A stretch of DNA of 64,000 bases from Alphaproteobacteria bacterium (GCA_015232335.1 JADFZV010000001.1:226813-290812), one strand, 5' to 3'; shown: positions 18,410 through 26,267, counted from the first letter of the stretch. The notes: generated by a model not told the origin, from the letters alone. Numbers and translations are program-made.

Positions 18410-18440
18410 CAGCGCCGCTTTGTCGCTTAGGCAACGGGCT

Positions 18441-18456
18441 TGTCGGACTCTCAACA
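18441..18456 (+). promoter_or_regulatory. NifA upstream activator sequence for nifB
   Basis: TGTCGGACTCTCAACA is an exact TGT-N10-ACA site, centred about 78 bp before the expected sigma-54 start. A weaker partner, TGTCGCTTAGGCAACG (TGT-N10-ACG), begins 20 bp upstream at 18421. Together with the -24/-12 element at 18500 this forms a standard NifA-dependent promoter. Confidence 0.85.
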
Positions 18457-18499
18457 ACTAGATATTTGTGAATATCATTTAAGAACAATGCATTACATG

Positions 18500-18515
18500 T
18501 GGCATCGGCGTTGCA
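18500..18515 (+). promoter_or_regulatory. Sigma-54 promoter of the nifB operon
   Basis: TGGCATCGGCGTTGCA matches TGGCACGN4TTGCA with conserved GG and GC ten bases apart. It lies 36 bp before the nifB start codon and downstream of a TGT-N10-ACA activator site, so transcription should begin near 18526 under NifA and RpoN control. Confidence 0.88.
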
Positions 18516-18551
18516 AGGTAGGCTGCGGTTCCCCATTGGCGGAGGAAAGCC

Positions 18552-19988
18552 GTGTCCCGTCCTGTCGTAACGCTTGCCAGCATCAAGCGCCTGTCTGAAC
18601 CGGAAAGGCCAAAGATCAAGGCTTCGTCGTCTTGCGCTTCGGCTTCGGACCCCCGCATCGCCGACCATCCCTGCTATAGCGAAGAGGCGCACCATTATTT
18701 CGCCCGCATGCATGTGGCCGTGGCACCCGCTTGCAACATCCAATGCAATTACTGCAACCGCAAATTCGATTGCGCCAACGAAAGCCGCCCTGGCGTGGTC
18801 TCGGAGAAGCTGACGGTCGAAGAGGGGCTGCAAAAGGTTCTGGCGGTCGCGGCGAAGGTTCCCCAGATGTCGGTGGTGGGCATCGCGGGACCGGGTGATT
18901 CGCTGGCCGGCGCCAGTGCCCCCAAAACCTTCGCCTTGTTTAAGGCCGTCCGCGCCGCCCTGCCCGACGTCAAATTGTGCCTCTCGACCAACGGGCTTGC
19001 CCTGGCCGAGCATGTGCCGCAATTGCAAGAGCTTGGCATCGACCATATCACGGTGACGTTGAATGCCGTCGATGCCGAGGTGGGCGAGAAAATCTACCCC
19101 TGGATCTTCTGGCAGGGTCGTCGCCTGACCGGCAGAGAAGCGGCACAAACCTTGCTTGAGCGCCAACTGCTGGGCATCGAAAAGGCCGTGCAGGCGGGCA
19201 TGCTGGTCAAAATCAATTCCGTGCTGATCCCCGGCATCAATGACGACCACCTGCCTTTGGTCCATAAGGCCGTGCAGGAACGCGGCGTCTTCTTGCACAA
19301 CATCATGCCGCTGATCTCAAACCCCGAGCATGGCACGGTTTTCGGGCTAGCCGGGCAGCCGGCGCCGACCAATGCCCAGCTTGAATCAGTGCAGGAGGCC
19401 TGCGGAATCGACGCCAAGCTGATGCGCCATTGCCGCCAGTGTCGCGCCGACGCAGTGGGCATGCTGGGCGAGGATCGCGGGCAGGAATTCACCAGCGACA
19501 AGCTGCCCGCCCAGGCCCAGATCAATCACGAGGCGCGCCATCTGTATCGAAGCGTGGTGGCCGAGGAGCGTGCCGACAGGAAGGCCGCAGCCTTACGCGC
19601 CGATGCCGCTTTGGCCCTGGCCGCTCACAGCCCAAAGCGGCGCGTGGCCGTCTGCACCAAAGGGGGCGGGCGAATCAACGAGCATTTCGGACATGCCCGC
19701 GAATTTCGCCTCTATGACGTCGATGCCACAGGCTTGAGCTTCGTCGGCGTTCGCCGCGCCGATAATTATTGCCAGGGCGGCTGGGGCGAGGATGACAATA
19801 TGGAAGCCATCTTGAAGGCGCTTGAAGGCTGTGAAGCCGTGCTGGTTTCCAAGATTGGTCGCTGCCCCAAAGACGAACTGGCCAAGGCCGGAATCGACGC
19901 CGTCGATGGCTATGCCCTGTCATATATCGAAGAAGGATTGTCCAACTGGTATGCCGGGTTGGCCCTGCCCGCCCGCATCAGCGCTTAA
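18552..19988 (+). CDS. nifB: Nitrogenase cofactor biosynthesis protein NifB
   Basis: 478 residues starting with GTG after a GGAGGA ribosome site. Radical-SAM enzyme that builds NifB-co, the Fe-S-carbide core of FeMo-co. The SAM-cluster motif CX3CX2C is CNIQCNYC (about residue 60-67), preceded by a conserved HPCYSEEAHHYFARMHV stretch. The C-terminal third (about 350-478) is a NifX/NafY-like cofactor-binding domain (VCTKGGGRINEHFGHAREF), giving the two-domain form usual in proteobacteria. It leads a sigma-54 operon with a ferredoxin 18 bp downstream. Confidence 0.98.
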   Translation: MSRPVVTLASIKRLSEPERPKIKASSSCASASDPRIADHPCYSEEAHHYFARMHVAVAPACNIQCNYCNRKFDCANESRPGVVSEKLTVEEGLQKVLAVAAKVPQMSVVGIAGPGDSLAGASAPKTFALFKAVRAALPDVKLCLSTNGLALAEHVPQLQELGIDHITVTLNAVDAEVGEKIYPWIFWQGRRLTGREAAQTLLERQLLGIEKAVQAGMLVKINSVLIPGINDDHLPLVHKAVQERGVFLHNIMPLISNPEHGTVFGLAGQPAPTNAQLESVQEACGIDAKLMRHCRQCRADAVGMLGEDRGQEFTSDKLPAQAQINHEARHLYRSVVAEERADRKAAALRADAALALAAHSPKRRVAVCTKGGGRINEHFGHAREFRLYDVDATGLSFVGVRRADNYCQGGWGEDDNMEAILKALEGCEAVLVSKIGRCPKDELAKAGIDAVDGYALSYIEEGLSNWYAGLALPARISA

Positions 19989-20006
19989 CAAAAAGGAGAT
20001 CGCATC

Positions 20007-20201
20007 ATGGCCTACAAGATCATTGCCTCCATGTGTACCGGCTGCGGAGCCTGCGAGTTCGAATGCCCCAACAAGGCCATCAAGGAAAGCGATGGCGTGT
20101 TCATTATCAAGGCCGACAAATGCACGGAATGCGAAGGCGCTTTCGATACACCGCAATGCGCCGCCGTCTGCCCGGTCGACGACACCTGCGTTCCGGCCTG
20201 A
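20007..20201 (+). CDS. fdxN: 2[4Fe-4S] ferredoxin, nifB-associated (FdxN/FdxB type)
   Basis: 64 residues. The first cluster motif is [17 protein letters not shown] and the second [20 protein letters not shown], with the longer spacing between the second and third cysteines typical of FdxN-like ferredoxins. An AAGGAGA ribosome site precedes the ATG. It lies 18 bp after nifB in the same operon and probably supplies electrons to NifB or nitrogenase maturation. The exact name (fdxN versus fdxB) is uncertain. Confidence 0.92.
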   Translation: MAYKIIASMCTGCGACEFECPNKAIKESDGVFIIKADKCTECEGAFDTPQCAAVCPVDDTCVPA

Positions 20202-20213
20202 TTGCTCATTGTC

Positions 20214-20912
20214 ATGAACCCGCCCAGCCGCGATGCGCCCGAACTCTGCGGCCCCTGCCCGCAGAGCAGCGATTCCGCACGGGCACTTTGCCTGGCAGGA
20301 AGTGTCTGCCTGTTCGATCACGATCCGGACATTCGCCTGAAGGCGGCAACACTTGCCAGCGTCTTTCTTCTGCCCCGCCTGCTTCAAGATTGTGATCCGG
20401 CGGTCCGGCTGGCGGCGGGGCTGCGCCTGCCGCCTCGGCTGCGCAAGAAGCTGCTCATGGACCCGTCAGCCCAAGTGCGTGCCGCTGTTGCAGAAACGCT
20501 GCCGTCCGAGGAGCTGGCGGGCCTGTTGAACGATCCCTCTGTCTTGGTGCGCTCGCTTGTGGCCAAAAGAGTTTCGCCTTCCATGCTGCCCGTCTTGATG
20601 CGAGACGAAGATCCCGCCGTGCGCCTGCTTTGCGTAGCCAGGCTCGAGCCTGAATGGCTGATCGTGCTGGCCTGGGACCAGGATGTGCGGGTGCGCCGCG
20701 AGGTGGCTCTTCGCCTGGATGCCGGACAGTTGGTCGCCATGCATGACGATCAGGATGTGATGGTGCGTCGATCCGTGGCCAGCCGAGCCGATCCCCGTCA
20801 ATTGGCAAGCCTGACCGAGGATGACGACGACATCGTGCGCGATACCGCCAGAACGCGCCTTGATGCGGAAGTTGACCGCGTGCTCAAGCGACAGGGAGGA
20901 CGCGATGCCTGA
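20214..20912 (+). CDS. Leucine-rich-repeat-variant (LRV) Fe-S protein
   Basis: 232 residues from the ATG at 20214 (the track uses TTG at 20202). The N-terminus has four cysteines, CGPCPQ then LCLAGSVC, fitting the small [4Fe-4S] domain of LRV proteins. Residues about 45-225 are repeats of roughly 20-24 residues with recurring DPAVRLLCVARL, DQDVRVRREVALRL and DQDVMVRRSVASR units, predicting an alpha/3-10 solenoid. An LRV protein of this type is known from Azotobacter vinelandii near nif genes. The molecular role is unknown; a docking or assembly factor is plausible. Overlaps nifZ by 8 bp. Confidence 0.9.
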   Translation: MNPPSRDAPELCGPCPQSSDSARALCLAGSVCLFDHDPDIRLKAATLASVFLLPRLLQDCDPAVRLAAGLRLPPRLRKKLLMDPSAQVRAAVAETLPSEELAGLLNDPSVLVRSLVAKRVSPSMLPVLMRDEDPAVRLLCVARLEPEWLIVLAWDQDVRVRREVALRLDAGQLVAMHDDQDVMVRRSVASRADPRQLASLTEDDDDIVRDTARTRLDAEVDRVLKRQGGRDA

Positions 20913-21183
20913 ACCGAAAGAAGACGAAATCGTCGAAATCGATTTTGCTCCGGCTTTCAAGGAAGGGCAGAAGGTGCGTTCGATGGCGCTTGTGCGTAAC
21001 GACGGAACCTATCCCCATGCCGCTGTCGGTGACGTTCTGATCAAGCCGGGTGCTATCGGCTATGTGCATCACATCGGCACCTTTCTGGCGCGCTATTACA
21101 TCTATGCCGTCGAGTTCGTAGCCGAGGGACGTCTGGTCGGCATGCGAGCCAGAGAACTGGAACCGGTGGAGGAAAAGCGATGA
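20905..21183 (+). CDS. nifZ: Nitrogen fixation protein NifZ
   Basis: 92 residues from the ATG at 20905, preceded by AGGGAGGA; the ORF track start at 20821 is inside the previous gene. The sequence DFAPAFKEGQKVRSMALVRNDGT with VGDVLIKPGAIGYVHHIGTFL is typical NifZ, a small SH3-like protein needed for formation of the second P-cluster of the MoFe protein. It overlaps the LRV gene by 8 bp and nifT by 4 bp. Confidence 0.93.
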   Translation: MPEPKEDEIVEIDFAPAFKEGQKVRSMALVRNDGTYPHAAVGDVLIKPGAIGYVHHIGTFLARYYIYAVEFVAEGRLVGMRARELEPVEEKR

Positions 21184-21389
21184 AGGTCATGATGCGCAAA
21201 GTGGGCGAGGTCATGCAGGCCTATGTCGCCAAAAAGGACATGGAAGCCGATGTGACCGAGATGGAAAAGCCCGGCATGTGGGGCGGATGGATCAGGCTGT
21301 CCAACGGCTGGGTCTTCGAACTTCCCGACATGGCCCCCGACACGCGCCTGCCCATCACCGTCGAGGCCAAGCGTCTGGAAGGCGAATGA
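21180..21389 (+). CDS. nifT: Nitrogen fixation protein NifT/FixU
   Basis: 69 residues, MKVMMRKVGEVMQAYVAKKD with MEKPGMWGGWIRLSNGW and RLPITVEAKRLEG, the conserved NifT/FixU pattern. Its biochemical role is not established. The start overlaps the nifZ stop (ATGA), and its own stop overlaps the start of the SIR2-like gene, so five genes from the LRV protein onward are tightly coupled. Confidence 0.94.
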   Translation: MKVMMRKVGEVMQAYVAKKDMEADVTEMEKPGMWGGWIRLSNGWVFELPDMAPDTRLPITVEAKRLEGE

Positions 21390-22237
21390 GCCAGAACATC
21401 CTGACCACATTGGCAAGCGAGATCGCGCAGGGAAGGCGCATTCCCTATCTGGGGCCGGAACTGGTGGGCTTGCAGCCGGGTGGCGCCGTGGTGCCCGATT
21501 CAACGCCTTCGCTGGCCAAGGCGCTATCCGCCAAGCTGGCGGTTCCCGGGCGTCTTAGGGGCAATGTCTGGTCGTCAGCCCAATATATCGAAACCAACCG
21601 CCATCGCCAGACATTGGACAAGGCCCTGCAGGCGATCTTCGCGCCGGTTCTGGAGCCGTTGCCGCTTCACAGAAAACTGGCGGCCATCGATGCGCTGCCC
21701 CTGATCGTCGATGCCTGGTATGACGGCGCCCTCTTTGCCGCCATGGCGGAACGCGAAGGGCGCGGCATGGTGCAAGGTGTGACCAAGGCCGATCAGGTTC
21801 ACGACGTCTGGAATCGTTGGTACCGGATGGATGGGCAGGAAACGGATGCAGAAGAAGGGGCGGGCTGGACGCAGCTTCTTTATAAGCCCCATGGTTCGGT
21901 GGTGCCCAAGCTCAATCTGCTGATCTCGGATGCCGATTATGTGCAAGTGCTGGCCGAAATCGACATTCAGACCCCCATACCGGCCGAGGTGCAAAAGCGC
22001 CGCACCGGACGCCCCTTCCTTTTCCTGGGCTGCCGTTTCCACGACCAGATCGAGCGCAACTTCGCCCGCCAGATCATCAAACGTTCGGCCGAGGGGCATG
22101 TGGCCGTCATCGCGGGAGAGTTGACGCGAAACGAGGCGCGCTTCCTGGATGAACAGGGGGTCTCGCGCTTGGATATGCCATTGGCAGAAGCGGTCGATAC
22201 CCTGGATCTGGCCTTATCGAAGTTAAAATTGGGGTGA
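21386..22237 (+). CDS. SIR2-like domain protein in the nif operon
   Basis: 283 residues from the ATG at 21386, overlapping the nifT stop; the track start at 21278 is spurious. The N-terminus RRIPYLGPELVGL resembles the glycine-rich NAD-binding entry of SIR2 proteins, and later segments YKPHGSVVPKLNLLISDADY and PFLFLGCRFHDQIER match the SIR2_2-type core. No zinc-binding cysteine tetrad is visible. Similar genes accompany nif clusters in related bacteria. NAD-linked regulation of nitrogen fixation is an attractive guess, but no activity can be claimed. It ends the operon. Confidence 0.8.
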   Translation: MSQNILTTLASEIAQGRRIPYLGPELVGLQPGGAVVPDSTPSLAKALSAKLAVPGRLRGNVWSSAQYIETNRHRQTLDKALQAIFAPVLEPLPLHRKLAAIDALPLIVDAWYDGALFAAMAEREGRGMVQGVTKADQVHDVWNRWYRMDGQETDAEEGAGWTQLLYKPHGSVVPKLNLLISDADYVQVLAEIDIQTPIPAEVQKRRTGRPFLFLGCRFHDQIERNFARQIIKRSAEGHVAVIAGELTRNEARFLDEQGVSRLDMPLAEAVDTLDLALSKLKLG

Positions 22238-22341
22238 CTCGCCTATTTATTCGCCATACTCTATCCATGATTATATTTTAACCACACTGTGTCGAGGCGG
22301 GCGGCGACAAACGAACCAACCAACCCAGGGAAGGGGACGTC

Positions 22342-23376
22342 ATGGCTGAACCGGAGAGAATCGTCGAACTGTCGCGGGCCGTATCAGAAATTGCTGGAGA
22401 CAAGATCAAGGTCATCAAGACCGTGACCGGAGCCACCAAGATTCTGGCCCTAAACGCCCTGATCGAGGCCAGCCGGGCGGGTGAGGCGGGCAAGGGCTTC
22501 GCGGTGGTGGCCAGCGAGGTGAAAACCATTTCGACCCAAATCGCCAACGTGACCCAAGAGCTGGAGAATGAACTGACCAGCCGGGTGCTGGAGCTGACCA
22601 GGCTTGGCGAGCTGATGGTATCGCATGTGCGGGGCACCCGTCTGATGGATCTGGCCTACAACATGATCGAGATCATCGACCGGAATCTCTACGAGCGCTC
22701 GTGCGACGTGCGCTGGTGGGCTACCGATTCGGCCCTGACCGATTGCCTAAGCCAAGGGACCGAGCAGGCCGCCGATTGGGCCTCGCGCCGGTTGGGGGTC
22801 ATTCTCGATTCCTATACGGTCTATCTGGATTTGTGGGTGGCCGATGCACAGGGGCGCGTGATCGCCAGTGGGCGGCCGGGGCGCTTTCGCGCGAACGGTG
22901 CCGACGTGTCACGCCAAGGCTGGTTCCAGGAAGCCATGAATACGAGGGACGGCAACGAATTCGCTGTGGCCGACATCACATCCAACGAGATTTTGGGGGG
23001 TGTTCCGGTGGCGACCTATGCCACCGCCATCCGCGAGGGCGGGCATGCCGATGGCAGGCCCCTGGGGGCGCTGGGCATCTTTTTCGACTGGGAGGCTCAG
23101 GCTCGCAGCGTGGTTGAGGGGGTTCGCCTGACGCCGGAAGAGAAGGAGCGCACGCGCTGCCTGCTGATCGATTCGAATGAGCGCGTCATTGCCGCCTCGG
23201 ACGGGCGGGGGGTTCTTTCCGAGAGCTTCCGTCTGAATGGCGCCGGGGGGCAGGCCATGGGTACCTATACGGCTGAACGAGGGCGGATTGTGGGCTTTGC
23301 CCAGACTCCGGGCTACGAGACCTATCGGGGGCTAGGCTGGTACGGCGTGATCGTGCAAGAGCCCCTGGCCTCCTGA
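22342..23376 (+). CDS. Soluble chemoreceptor-like protein with C-terminal Cache-type domain
   Basis: 344 residues without a transmembrane segment. Residues about 10-75 hold a short methyl-accepting signalling tip (ALNALIEASRAGEAGKGFAVVASEVKT), the kinase-contact hairpin of chemoreceptors. Residues about 100-340 look like a PDC/Cache sensor (VDLWVADAQGRVIASG, ADITSNEILGGVPVATYA, GLGWYGVIVQEPL). The order is inverted compared with classical receptors, in which the sensor comes first. A strong GGGAAGGGGA ribosome site precedes the ATG. It lies 105 bp after the nif operon; a functional link to it is possible but not shown. Confidence 0.82.
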   Translation: MAEPERIVELSRAVSEIAGDKIKVIKTVTGATKILALNALIEASRAGEAGKGFAVVASEVKTISTQIANVTQELENELTSRVLELTRLGELMVSHVRGTRLMDLAYNMIEIIDRNLYERSCDVRWWATDSALTDCLSQGTEQAADWASRRLGVILDSYTVYLDLWVADAQGRVIASGRPGRFRANGADVSRQGWFQEAMNTRDGNEFAVADITSNEILGGVPVATYATAIREGGHADGRPLGALGIFFDWEAQARSVVEGVRLTPEEKERTRCLLIDSNERVIAASDGRGVLSESFRLNGAGGQAMGTYTAERGRIVGFAQTPGYETYRGLGWYGVIVQEPLAS

Positions 23377-23428
23377 CGGCTCAGGCATCTTGCCAAGCCG
23401 GTCCGAACCGCCTAGTTTGCCCCTGGCG

Positions 23429-23505
23429 CGGGGTGTAGCTCAGCCTGGTAGAGCGCCAGCTTTGGGAGCTGGATGCCGGAGGTTCGAATCCTCTCGCCCC
23501 GACCA
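23429..23505 (+). tRNA. tRNA-Pro (TGG)
   Basis: 77 bases folding as a full cloverleaf. The acceptor stem CGGGGTG pairs with CGCCCCG (one G-T), the anticodon stem CCAGC/GCTGG encloses TTTGGGA with anticodon TGG, the T-loop is GTTCGAATC, and CCA is encoded at the end. Confidence 0.97.
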
Positions 23506-23529
23506 GATTCTTACTTAGCGGAGATCGCC

Positions 23530-23823
23530 ATGCAGGTGCGCATCTATCGTCCGGCCAAATCGGCCATGCAGTCGGGACAGGCGGGCAACCAGTGCTGGCT
23601 GCTTGAACATGAACCGGCCTCGGCCAAGAAAATCGACCCCTTGATGGGCTGGACCGGTTCCGACGACACACAGGCGCAGGTGCGCCTTCGCTTCGCCACC
23701 AAAGAAGCCGCCCTGGACTATGCCCAGCGCATGGGGTTTGCGACCGAAGTCAGCGAACCGCATCCGCGCCACCACATCATCAAGAATTATGCCGAGAATT
23801 TCCGCTACGACCGGCCGGCCTGA
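23530..23823 (+). CDS. ETC complex I accessory subunit (NDUFS4 family)
   Basis: 97 residues from the ATG at 23530 (the track start at 23473 lies in the tRNA). VRIYRPAKSAMQSG, WTGSDDTQAQVRLRFATKEAALDYA and RYDRPA match the PF04800 family, the alphaproteobacterial homolog of the mitochondrial 18-kDa NDUFS4 subunit. It should bind at the NADH:quinone oxidoreductase peripheral arm. The gene lies between two tRNA genes, apart from the nuo operon, as is usual for this subunit. Confidence 0.9.
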   Translation: MQVRIYRPAKSAMQSGQAGNQCWLLEHEPASAKKIDPLMGWTGSDDTQAQVRLRFATKEAALDYAQRMGFATEVSEPHPRHHIIKNYAENFRYDRPA

Positions 23824-23844
23824 TCGGCCCCTTTTGCGGATTTA

Positions 23845-23922
23845 GCGCCCTTAGCTCAGCTGGACTAGAGCAACAGCCTTCTAAGCTGTGGGTCGGTGGT
23901 TCGAATCCACCAGGGCGCGCCA
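23845..23922 (+). tRNA. tRNA-Arg (TCT)
   Basis: Acceptor GCGCCCT pairs with AGGGCGC, anticodon stem ACAGC/GCTGT encloses CTTCTAA with anticodon TCT, T-loop GTTCGAATC, encoded CCA. It borders an AT-richer accessory segment on its 3' side, which makes it a candidate integration site. Confidence 0.96.
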
Positions 23923-24244
23923 ATACTTTCAAGGGGTTAGGCATTTCGGCCAAAGCGCCGATTTCTTCCAGCAACCACCCAGCAACACGGAAGCCGGTTT
24001 GGGCTTATGGTGACTATTGGAGGGGGGTGGGCCTGTTCGGCCAATTGACTGCGATCACCCACCGGCACAAACTGCCTCTGCGCCGCCCACGCAGAGTCCC
24101 CCGTGGGGAAATCGCCGAAGGGTCTGTCCTCTGAAGGCGACGGCGTCCGCTACACCAAGGAAACTCCATGCTCAAGAAGCGAACACCGCAATAATCCATC
24201 ATGCCACAAGCCGTTCGCAAAGTTAAAACCGTGGGAATAGCGAG
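23923..24244. other. Gene-free stretch between tRNA-Arg and the AlbA-domain gene
   Basis: About 320 bp with no convincing ORF. It begins directly at the tRNA 3' end with ATACTTTCAAGGGGTTAGGC, a layout typical of the exit side of an integrated element, but no integrase or repeated tRNA end was found within the window. Confidence 0.5.
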
Positions 24245-25420
24245 ATGATCCAGAAGACACTAAACCTGATTACCCAAGCCGATCTGCAAGCCCTCATTGA
24301 TAACGAAGTCCATGAGGGGAAGGCCATCGACTTCAAGCGCGATCTGCCCGGGTCGAATGACGAGGCTAGGCGGGAATTCTTGGCGGACGTTTCCTCGTTC
24401 GCCAATTCAAGCGGGGGCGATCTTCTTTTCGGCATTGATGAAGCATGTGGGATAGCAACGGCCATTCCAGGCGTTGCCCCTGAGAATATGGACAACGAGA
24501 AGCAACGCCTGGACAACATGCTTAGGACAGGTCTTGAGCCTCGCCTTCCTTCGGTCGAATTACATCCCGTTCCTCTTGAGGGCGGAAGGTGGGTGCTAAT
24601 CGTTCGCGCTCAGCAAAGCTGGAACGCGCCTCATCGCGTTATATTCCGCGAACACTCCAAATTCTATGGCCGCAATTCAAGTGGAAAGTATCCGCTGGAC
24701 GTTGGAGAATTGCGGATCGCATTTACGCAGTCCGAGGCCTTGGCGGATCGCATTCGCAATTTCAGAGTGGAACGACTTGCAAAGATTGGGGCGCATGAAA
24801 CCCCGGTCCCGATCAAGACTGGCGCGATCATGGTTGCACACTTTGTGCCCATGGGCTCATTTGCCAATCGTATTCAAGTTGACATCACGGCAAGAGATAG
24901 AATCGCCGGGCTTTCGCCGCATGGTTCAAGCGGATTCAATTTTAACATCAATCTGGACGGCCACCTGAACTTCTCCCCAATCACAGATAGCGGAGATTCA
25001 AGACCAGGGGCGAGGGCCTACACGCAATGTTTCAGGAATGGCGCTGTTGAATTTTGTTCCGTCTTTACGCCATCTGAAGGCAGCCAAAGCGTTCATAGCA
25101 CGACCGTTGAGCATTACCTAAGAAGTGATTTGGTAAACATATCTCGATATTATGCTGAAGAAGGCATTGAGCCGCCTGTGTATGTTTTTTTGTCATTTCT
25201 TGGTGTAAGGGGTTCTCGCCTTGGCGTTGCCCAAGACCGTTTCTGGGAAGAGAAATTGCCTATGGATCGTGATGCTTTGATTTTCCCGGAGATTGCGATT
25301 TCTGATTTTGCACCGGAACCAACAACAACCTTGCGTCCGCTGTTCGACATGATCTGGCAGGCGTGGGGCTATGACAGATCATACAATTTTGATGGACAAG
25401 GCAACTGGACGGGTCGCTAA
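24245..25420 (+). CDS. AlbA_2 (Schlafen-like) domain protein
   Basis: 391 residues. The N-terminal 150 residues match the AlbA_2/divergent AAA_4 fold: EGKAIDFKRDLPG, FLADVSSFANSSGGDLLFGI and SKFYGRNSSGKYPLDVGELR. Related proteins bind nucleic acid or ATP and occur in defence and mobile islands. The C-terminal 230 residues (VERLAKIG onwards) are unrecognised. Codon use is AT-richer than in the surrounding genes, and the gene lies just beyond tRNA-Arg, suggesting horizontal acquisition. It ends 2 bp before the next small gene, which is probably co-transcribed. Confidence 0.82.
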   Translation: MIQKTLNLITQADLQALIDNEVHEGKAIDFKRDLPGSNDEARREFLADVSSFANSSGGDLLFGIDEACGIATAIPGVAPENMDNEKQRLDNMLRTGLEPRLPSVELHPVPLEGGRWVLIVRAQQSWNAPHRVIFREHSKFYGRNSSGKYPLDVGELRIAFTQSEALADRIRNFRVERLAKIGAHETPVPIKTGAIMVAHFVPMGSFANRIQVDITARDRIAGLSPHGSSGFNFNINLDGHLNFSPITDSGDSRPGARAYTQCFRNGAVEFCSVFTPSEGSQSVHSTTVEHYLRSDLVNISRYYAEEGIEPPVYVFLSFLGVRGSRLGVAQDRFWEEKLPMDRDALIFPEIAISDFAPEPTTTLRPLFDMIWQAWGYDRSYNFDGQGNWTGR

Positions 25421-25422
25421 AC

Positions 25423-25728
25423 ATGGTTGATACCAACGACACCGAAAGTCTGCGCCGCGACATTCTTGCCGACATGGGCGAGGATGAAGCCACACTGCAG
25501 GAGCGCTTTGCGCCCGGCACTTTCGGATGTCATGAAGCCCTGCATATGGCAAGCGTCTCCTTGGAAATCGTAGATCGGCACTTGCTTGAGCATCCGGCCA
25601 TTGCCCTTAAGCCTGAATGGTTTGCCTTGGCAGAAAAAGCGCATCAGGCGCTGTTCGACCTCTATCAAGCCATCGGCGGGGAAACGCTGGAAACCGGCAC
25701 CAATTCAAAATCGGGCGGGAAATCGTAG
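25423..25728 (+). CDS. Small hypothetical protein
   Basis: 101 residues, acidic N-terminus (RRDILADMGEDEATLQERF) and a central helical segment GCHEALHMASVSLEIVDRHLLEHPAI with a C/H pair. No family assigned. The 2-bp gap to the AlbA-domain gene suggests joint translation. A perfect 11-bp hairpin follows 28 bp after its stop. Confidence 0.75.
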   Translation: MVDTNDTESLRRDILADMGEDEATLQERFAPGTFGCHEALHMASVSLEIVDRHLLEHPAIALKPEWFALAEKAHQALFDLYQAIGGETLETGTNSKSGGKS

Positions 25729-25756
25729 CTGCAATTTCGGCAAGCGCGGTCGGCTG

Positions 25757-25781
25757 CCCTTGCGAACGCCGTTCGCAAGGG
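25757..25781. terminator. Hairpin between convergent genes
   Basis: CCCTTGCGAAC-GCC-GTTCGCAAGGG is a perfect 11-bp stem with a three-base loop, placed between the convergent stops at 25728 and 25786. There is no T-run, so it may be a bidirectional terminator or an mRNA 3'-end stabiliser. Confidence 0.65.
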
Positions 25782-25785
25782 GCCA

Positions 25786-26070
25786 TCATCCCCTTGCCGC
25801 CACCAGCTTAATAACTGGGCGGGTGCCGGTGGCCTTGGCGTAACCTTCCAGGGTCTTCTTTGACGGCCAATGCTTGCCCGATTCAATGCGGGCGACGGCG
25901 CTTTGGCTGGTGCCCATGCTTTCGGCGATATCGGCTTGCGACAGTCCAGCCTTGACCCGCGCTCGGATCAGCTCGTTCGCCAATTCGAACTCGGCTCGCT
26001 GTTCCTCATAGGCTTCCCGATATTTCGGGTTCTTCATCCATTTCTGGTGAAGGGTGCGAACGCTGGTCAT
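25786..26070 (-). CDS. XRE-family regulator, HigA-like orphan antitoxin
   Basis: 94 residues. A helix-turn-helix at about 45-80 (SQADIAESMGTSQSAVARIESGK) follows an N-terminal helix WMKNPKYREAYEEQRAEFELA common in HigA/HicB-partner antitoxins. No toxin gene is adjacent: directly upstream lies only a frameshifted XRE fragment. It may therefore be a solitary antitoxin or a domesticated regulator. Confidence 0.82.
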   Translation of the reverse strand: MTSVRTLHQKWMKNPKYREAYEEQRAEFELANELIRARVKAGLSQADIAESMGTSQSAVARIESGKHWPSKKTLEGYAKATGTRPVIKLVAARG

Positions 26071-26086
26071 TTTCTCAACGCCTCTA

Positions 26087-26243
26087 TCAAGCCCTTGCCA
26101 GAGCGTCGCTCGAGCGGATGCGCACCCGCTTGCCGTCGATGACGGCCACCACTTCCAGCTTGCCCAACATGGCCGCGCATGGCTTCCAGCGATGCGTCGG
26201 GGTGCTTTTCGATCTTGGCGACGCGGGGCGCGGGCTGCCCGTC
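26087..26243 (-). pseudogene. Frameshifted XRE-type antitoxin fragment
   Basis: On the minus strand one frame gives PRVAKIEKHPDASLEAMRG, like the end of an XRE helix-turn-helix. The neighbouring frame continues MLGKLEVVAVIDGKRVRIRS and ends at TGA 26087-26089. A one-base shift near the CGCGGCCATG at about 26165-26180 would join them. No intact start or first HTH half is visible, so this is a decayed gene immediately upstream of the intact XRE regulator. Confidence 0.5.
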
Positions 26244-26267
26244 ACCTCTCAGGGAAGAACATAAGGC

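Noticed and set aside
23473-23529. N-terminal extension of the NDUFS4-like protein
   Set aside because: These codons lie in tRNA-Pro and its trailer; the ATG at 23530 gives the normal family length.
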